From an uncultured Bacteroidales bacterium (GTDB taxonomy: Bacteria; Bacteroidota; Bacteroidia; Bacteroidales; F082), in contig ONFO01000007.1 of assembly GCA_900317155.1 (NCBI GenBank), forward strand, positions 62,001-126,000: a DNA stretch of 64,000 nt. Direction: 5' to 3'. The notes beneath the pieces are model-generated. The model saw only the letters and a list, made by a program, of their open reading frames with translations. It did no database searches and was not told the origin of the DNA. This document shows positions 59,948 through 64,000 of this stretch, in pieces (the stretch's first letter is position 1; each line of letters begins with the position of its first letter). Made by a program: the position numbers and the translations under genes.

Positions 59948-61924
59948 ATGCGCCGTAAAACAAATAAAGAAAGAATCCAAGAATGGCTTTCATCGCCATA
60001 TATGTTGCTGACATATCGCTTGTTAGCCACTCTTTTGGCTCTCAGCATCAGCCGTTGGATGCTCTATCTTTTCAACATCCAGTTTTTCCATCAGCTGAGC
60101 CTGAAAGAGGTCATTTCGTTATATTTTTGCGGCATGAGATTCGACCTCCCCATCGTTTTCGGAATCAACATCTTGACCATTCTTTTTTATTGTTTTCCCA
60201 CAAAAATAATTTACAACAAAAGGCTACAAGACATCGTCGACATCGTTTATGTTTCCCTCAATGCCTTTGCCATTTTCTTGAATTTCTTCGATATCGTTTC
60301 CTTCCACTTCTTCGGAAAACACCTCACAATTGATTTCGTCAAGGTCCTTGGCCATTCCGACGAAATCTCCTTTGGAACAATCAGGCAGGTGTTGTTTGAC
60401 TATTGGTACTTACTTGTTATCTTTATATTATTTGTATTGACTATCAGGGTAGTAGCGCAACAAACAAGAATCCATCCACCTTCAAAGGAGGAAAAACCGC
60501 GCTGGCAGATGAGGCAAGCCATCAGTTTGGCTGTCATGAGCATTCTGACCTTAATCGCTTGTCGAGGCGGCCTCCAAGCCAAGCCAATCACCAGTGAGAC
60601 AGCCATGCAATACACCGACCCGCAAAACGCGCCCATCCTTCTCAACACACCATTCTGCCTCTTTACCACGCATGAAACGAAACTGAAAGAATGGACAGGA
60701 ACCTACAACAGCGACTATTCTCCCATTCATAAAAACCTGACAGCCAACCGTTTCATCGAAAACGACACCTTGGTTGCTGACAGCATCCCATCGAATGTGG
60801 TTGTCATCATCATGAAAAATGTCGGACAAGAGATGCTCAAATATTACAGCCAAGACCGACGATTCAACCTCACGCCATTCCTCGATTCGCTTCTCTGCGA
60901 GAGTCTCACTTTCAACGGCATGTCGAACAGTCGCCGAGGCCTTGAGGCACTACCCGCCATCCTGGCAAGCATCCCCGCGCTGATGGAAAACGACTTCACG
61001 AGGTCGGCCTACGCTGACAACGACTTTGACGCTTTCTGCCAACACCTACAGCAAAAGGGCTACAACACCATTTTCATGCACGGCGGCAAAAATGGCATTT
61101 TAGGATTCGACGAATTCAGCCGTCGCGCCGGCATCAAAAACTATTTCGGACGTATCGAATATGATGACGAAAAAGACTACGACGGACAATGGGGCATCTT
61201 CGACGGACCTTTCCTTCAATATGTCGCACAGACCTTGAACCGTGTGCACGAACCATTTGCCACAATGGTCTACACGCTTTCGTCACGCTATCCTTACAGA
61301 GTGCCACACGACTTCGTCCTACCAGAGGAAAGCTATTTCTGGACCGGATTCGAGAAGACCGTTTATTATGTCGATTGCTCATTGAGGGATTTCTTCAAAA
61401 CCGCCTCACAGATGCCTTGGTTCAATCGCACTTTGTTTGTCATCACCGCTGATTATTCCAACAGTTTGCATTTCCAGCCTGAATACAGCAACGTGTGGGG
61501 CATGTATGCCATCCCCATCGCCTTCTATTACCCACAAAAAATCAAGCCATTACGATGTGAAGAAATCGCCCAACAAATTGACCTTGGGCCTTCCATCCTA
61601 TCCGCTCTCGGTATCAACGACACGCTGTTTTCCTTTGGACGCAACCTTTTCGACACACTCAGCGAACCCGCTTTTGTCAGCTACTACAACCTTACTTACC
61701 AATACTGCGACGGCAATTATCTCGTGCAATCTGACGGTGAGCGTCCTTTCGGTATCTTCAAACCCATTAGCGACACGCTCCTCAACGACAATCTCATCGA
61801 CCGTCTTCAATGTCCCGACATCTTCGAAAAACTCTACCATTTTATTTCGGAATATAACAACAGAATGATTAACAACGAATTAACCATAACAAAAACCGAC
61901 ACCATTCATGAAACACAAGAGTGA
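59948..61924 (+). CDS. LTA-synthase/sulfatase-family membrane protein, probably inactive
   Basis: 658 aa. Five membrane helices (to about 205), then the periplasmic sulfatase-fold domain of phosphoglycerol transferases: VVVIIM (284-289), LPAILASIPALM, HGGKNGILGFDEF (378-390), DYDGQWGIFDGPFLQYV and FVITADYSN (497-505). Family members have Glu after the first strand (ILES), Thr/Ser as nucleophile, and an Asp-His pair in ADH. Here these read MKN (Lys290), RRG (Gly331) and ADY (Asp502, Tyr503), so three of the four metal or catalytic positions are lost; the usual DEP is also DGP (Gly420). The fold is otherwise well kept, so this is likely a working pseudoenzyme rather than a decayed gene. It overlaps the SUI1 gene by 17 bp. 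Confidence 0.82.
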   Translation: MRRKTNKERIQEWLSSPYMLLTYRLLATLLALSISRWMLYLFNIQFFHQLSLKEVISLYFCGMRFDLPIVFGINILTILFYCFPTKIIYNKRLQDIVDIVYVSLNAFAIFLNFFDIVSFHFFGKHLTIDFVKVLGHSDEISFGTIRQVLFDYWYLLVIFILFVLTIRVVAQQTRIHPPSKEEKPRWQMRQAISLAVMSILTLIACRGGLQAKPITSETAMQYTDPQNAPILLNTPFCLFTTHETKLKEWTGTYNSDYSPIHKNLTANRFIENDTLVADSIPSNVVVIIMKNVGQEMLKYYSQDRRFNLTPFLDSLLCESLTFNGMSNSRRGLEALPAILASIPALMENDFTRSAYADNDFDAFCQHLQQKGYNTIFMHGGKNGILGFDEFSRRAGIKNYFGRIEYDDEKDYDGQWGIFDGPFLQYVAQTLNRVHEPFATMVYTLSSRYPYRVPHDFVLPEESYFWTGFEKTVYYVDCSLRDFFKTASQMPWFNRTLFVITADYSNSLHFQPEYSNVWGMYAIPIAFYYPQKIKPLRCEEIAQQIDLGPSILSALGINDTLFSFGRNLFDTLSEPAFVSYYNLTYQYCDGNYLVQSDGERPFGIFKPISDTLLNDNLIDRLQCPDIFEKLYHFISEYNNRMINNELTITKTDTIHETQE

Positions 61925-62249
61925 CAAAAACGGCATTGTCTATTCCACCAACCCCGACTATGCCTTTGACTACGGTGAAGAAGAAACCATCACCCTAGAG
62001 CCTGCAAAACAGAACCTCAGAGTCATGCTTGACAAGAAGCAACGCGCTGGCAAAAAAGTGACCCTCATCACTGGCTTCCAAGGCTCCGACTATGATTTAG
62101 CAGCATTAGGCAAGGAACTGAAGTCAGCCTGCGGCGTAGGTGGCAGCGTCAAGGAGGGTGAGATTCTGCTGCAAGGTGATTTCCGCGAAAAGGTATTGGC
62201 CTTGTTGCAGGAAAAAGGATACACGAAAACCAAAATCAGTGGAATATGA
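61908..62249 (+). CDS. SUI1-domain translation factor (YciH-like)
   Basis: 113 aa. The basic patch KKQRAGKKVTLITGFQGSD and LKSACGVGGSVKEGEILLQGD are the SUI1/eIF1 signatures (CGxGGSVKxGEIxLQGD). Bacterial members are thought to affect start-codon fidelity. It begins within the end of the previous gene and overlaps mscS by 4 bp, so three genes are translated from one mRNA. Confidence 0.92.
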   Translation: MKHKSDKNGIVYSTNPDYAFDYGEEETITLEPAKQNLRVMLDKKQRAGKKVTLITGFQGSDYDLAALGKELKSACGVGGSVKEGEILLQGDFREKVLALLQEKGYTKTKISGI

Positions 62250-63466
62250 TTGAAAAATACATCGAAATACTGAAGAACCTGAATCTCAAGATGGGACTCA
62301 ACGTTGGGCTTTCGGCTGCCATTGCCGAAACCATTGCTGCTTTGACGTTGATAGTCCTTAGCATATGTATCTTTTTCTTAATCAAGTACATCCTGAAGAG
62401 AACCGTCTACAAAATCATCCAACTCTCGACGAACAAGTATGATGACCTGCTCCTAAAAAACAAAGTCATCGGGCGCATGTGTCTGCTCATCCCTGCCCTC
62501 ATCACAGGCATGTTGATAGACAATGTGCTTCCTGACTTTCCAGAAACAGCAGCATTATTAATGAAGTTGGTCAACATCTTCGAAATCTTCATCTGTACCA
62601 TGATCATCAGCTCATTTGTGTCAACAGGCGAAGACTTATACAACATGCATGAAATGTCGAAAATCAAGCCCATCACCGGATTGATACAAGTCACGAAGAT
62701 TGTGCTTTACATCCTGTGCGTCCTGATTGCCATCGCCTTCGTTTTGGGCACCAAGATTGGGAACATACTGATAAGCTTGGGCACCATGTCGGCCATCATC
62801 ATCCTCGTTTTCCAAGACACCATCAAGGGATTTGTGGGCAGCATACAACTCTCCGTCAATGACATGCTTCGCATCGGTGACTGGATTTCCATTGGTCCTG
62901 CCGACGGCAATGTCCTGGAAATCAACCTCACCACCGTAAAAGTGCAAAACTGGGACAACACCATCACCACCATCCCGACTTACAACTTGGTTTCCAACCC
63001 CTTCACCAACTGGCGTGGCATGTCGGAATCGGGCGGACGACGCATCGCACGCACCATCAACATCGATGTGAACACCATCCGCTACTGCACGCCGGAGATG
63101 ATAGAGAAATACAAACGCTACGGGCTTGTGAAGGATTATATCGAGCAAAAAGAAGAAGACATCCTCGAATACAACAAAGCCAACCGCATTGATACGAGCG
63201 AAATCATAAACGGACGCCAGCAGACCAATTTAGGCATCTTCCGCGCTTATATCAAGGCTTACCTCAACAACAACCCGAAGCTGAACCACAACCTGACCAT
63301 GATGGTGCGACAGATGCAGCCTACCGAGTTTGGTGTTCCGCTACAAATTTACGCTTTCAGCAGCGACAAGAAATGGATCAACTATGAGGAAATCCAGAGC
63401 GACATTTTCGACCATGTCATCTCTGCGGCCACCATGTTTGATTTGAAGATTTATCAGAAACATTGA
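62246..63466 (+). CDS. MscS-family mechanosensitive channel (YbdG-like)
   Basis: 406 aa. Five membrane helices, with the pore helix and beta domain entrance in FQDTIKGFVGSIQLSVNDMLRIGDWISIG and GNVLEINLTTVKVQNWDNTITTIPTYNLV. The long C-terminal domain (to 406) and overall length fit the YbdG/MscM branch. It protects the cell against hypo-osmotic shock. It is the third gene of the unit with SUI1. Confidence 0.9.
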   Translation: MIEKYIEILKNLNLKMGLNVGLSAAIAETIAALTLIVLSICIFFLIKYILKRTVYKIIQLSTNKYDDLLLKNKVIGRMCLLIPALITGMLIDNVLPDFPETAALLMKLVNIFEIFICTMIISSFVSTGEDLYNMHEMSKIKPITGLIQVTKIVLYILCVLIAIAFVLGTKIGNILISLGTMSAIIILVFQDTIKGFVGSIQLSVNDMLRIGDWISIGPADGNVLEINLTTVKVQNWDNTITTIPTYNLVSNPFTNWRGMSESGGRRIARTINIDVNTIRYCTPEMIEKYKRYGLVKDYIEQKEEDILEYNKANRIDTSEIINGRQQTNLGIFRAYIKAYLNNNPKLNHNLTMMVRQMQPTEFGVPLQIYAFSSDKKWINYEEIQSDIFDHVISAATMFDLKIYQKH

Positions 63467-63519
63467 ATTTCAGGGCTGTCACGCTTTGGCAGCCGCACAA
63501 ACCTAATAATCATAGTTTT

Positions 63520-64000
63520 ATGAATCCAGGAATCGTTTTTACGGAAAAGTATCTGAAGCTGATGTTCAAGCAGCTACGCGATGCCACGCCTGAAGAGGTG
63601 CAAGAGGAATTGGAGCATTGCCGCCGCGAGAACCGCAGACCCGTGAGGATACCGCGCTATTTCAGAGGGTTTTTCACAGAAGAAAAGTTTGCCGCATCAA
63701 CGGGGTTTGAGATGCAAGTTTTCAGGCACGACCATGCCTCTCACAAACTCATCCTCTACCTTCACGGCGGCGCTTTCATCTACCCGCCTGTGTTCTTCCA
63801 TTGGCGTTTCCTGCACGACCTCGCCTTACGCACCCATTGCGATGCCTTGCTGCCCGTCTATCCCAAATCGCCCGAATACGACTGCGAGTATTCCGTGCAA
63901 ACTGTGCTTAGTTTCTACAGAAGCATTTCAGAATCTGGGCAATACAATGAAATCCACCTCGTCGGTGACTCTGCCGGTGCCTGTTTGTGTCTCATTGTTG
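63520..64000 (+). CDS. Alpha/beta hydrolase (HSL-like), truncated by window end
   Basis: The first 160 residues are visible from the ATG at 63520 (MNPGIVFTEKYLKLMFKQLR). The oxyanion motif HGGAF (about 85-89) and nucleophile elbow GDSAG (about 150-154) place it in the hormone-sensitive lipase-like esterases. No signal peptide. The remainder lies outside the window. Confidence 0.82.
   Translation, partial: MNPGIVFTEKYLKLMFKQLRDATPEEVQEELEHCRRENRRPVRIPRYFRGFFTEEKFAASTGFEMQVFRHDHASHKLILYLHGGAFIYPPVFFHWRFLHDLALRTHCDALLPVYPKSPEYDCEYSVQTVLSFYRSISESGQYNEIHLVGDSAGACLCLIV

Noticed and set aside
63467..63519. Hairpin ggctgtc...gcagcc as a terminator after mscS
   Set aside because: There is no T run after it, so it was not called.
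1..64000. tRNA, rRNA, transposase or prophage genes
   Set aside because: I looked for cloverleaf patterns, DDE or integrase motifs and phage structural genes and saw none.

Overview
The window reads as chromosome of an anaerobic Bacteroidetes bacterium, most likely an uncultured host-associated member of the Bacteroidales. The signs are a complete Na+-NQR with a quinol:fumarate reductase, [FeFe]-hydrogenase-type proteins, BspA-type leucine-rich-repeat, gingipain-like (C25) and M6 giant secreted proteins, one protein with a type IX secretion (T9SS) sorting domain, a Bacteroidetes-sized rpsA, and many promoters of the Bacteroidetes form TAnnTTTG close upstream of genes. I see no rRNA, tRNA, CRISPR array, transposase or phage gene.

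Layout. (1) 1-3.2 kb, plus strand: the end of a sensory [FeFe]-hydrogenase-like protein with a PAS domain, a PP2C/SpoIIE-type phosphatase and a group-B-like [FeFe]-hydrogenase. (2) 3.3-14.2 kb, minus strand: one long respiratory cluster, read as [2Fe-2S] thioredoxin-like protein, nqrA-B-C, an AAA ATPase, nqrD-E-F, frdC-A-B. Divergent from it is aspartate ammonia-lyase, which makes fumarate. (3) 16.1-22.4 kb, plus strand: DRTGG, PHP and HATPase proteins, then DRTGG, an RsbW-like kinase and a second HydS-like protein, divided by an inserted minus-strand T9SS gene and palindromic repeats. Regions 1 and 3 together carry the parts of a hydrogenase-coupled partner-switching regulator. (4) 22.5-41.3 kb, minus strand: three very large secreted proteins (2228, 1538 and 1696 aa) that share eight copies of an unrecognised module of about 175 residues and a common C-terminal domain, with rpsA between two of them. 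(5) 41.5-47.8 kb, minus strand: an alpha/beta hydrolase, then a membrane cluster (SPFH protein, DUF3784/PH-type paralogues, CPBP protease, a small Arc-type DNA-binding protein, a tiny membrane protein). (6) 48-64 kb: mixed housekeeping and envelope genes: M48 lipoprotein, GltS-type transporter, two YbjQ proteins, a split chromate transporter, a PNGase F-like protein, aroC, smpB, a thioredoxin-like protein, a beta-barrel, a lipoprotein, an M23 peptidase, an apparently inactive LTA-synthase-like protein, SUI1, MscS and a truncated alpha/beta hydrolase.

How it fits together. AspA makes fumarate from aspartate. NADH is oxidised by Na+-NQR and the quinol by fumarate reductase, so the 3-16 kb block is a Na+-pumping fumarate respiration unit. 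Na+ may also drive the GltS-type carrier. The hydrogenase gives a second electron sink, and the HydS, phosphatase, kinase, DRTGG and PHP set may tune expression to H2 or redox state.

A second theme is small repeats: REP-like palindromes, a MITE-like palindrome of about 167 bp and arrays of 7-8 bp period. Several lie exactly at gene ends, and some are read as protein inside nqrA and nqrF. All assignments are by eye; no database search was possible.
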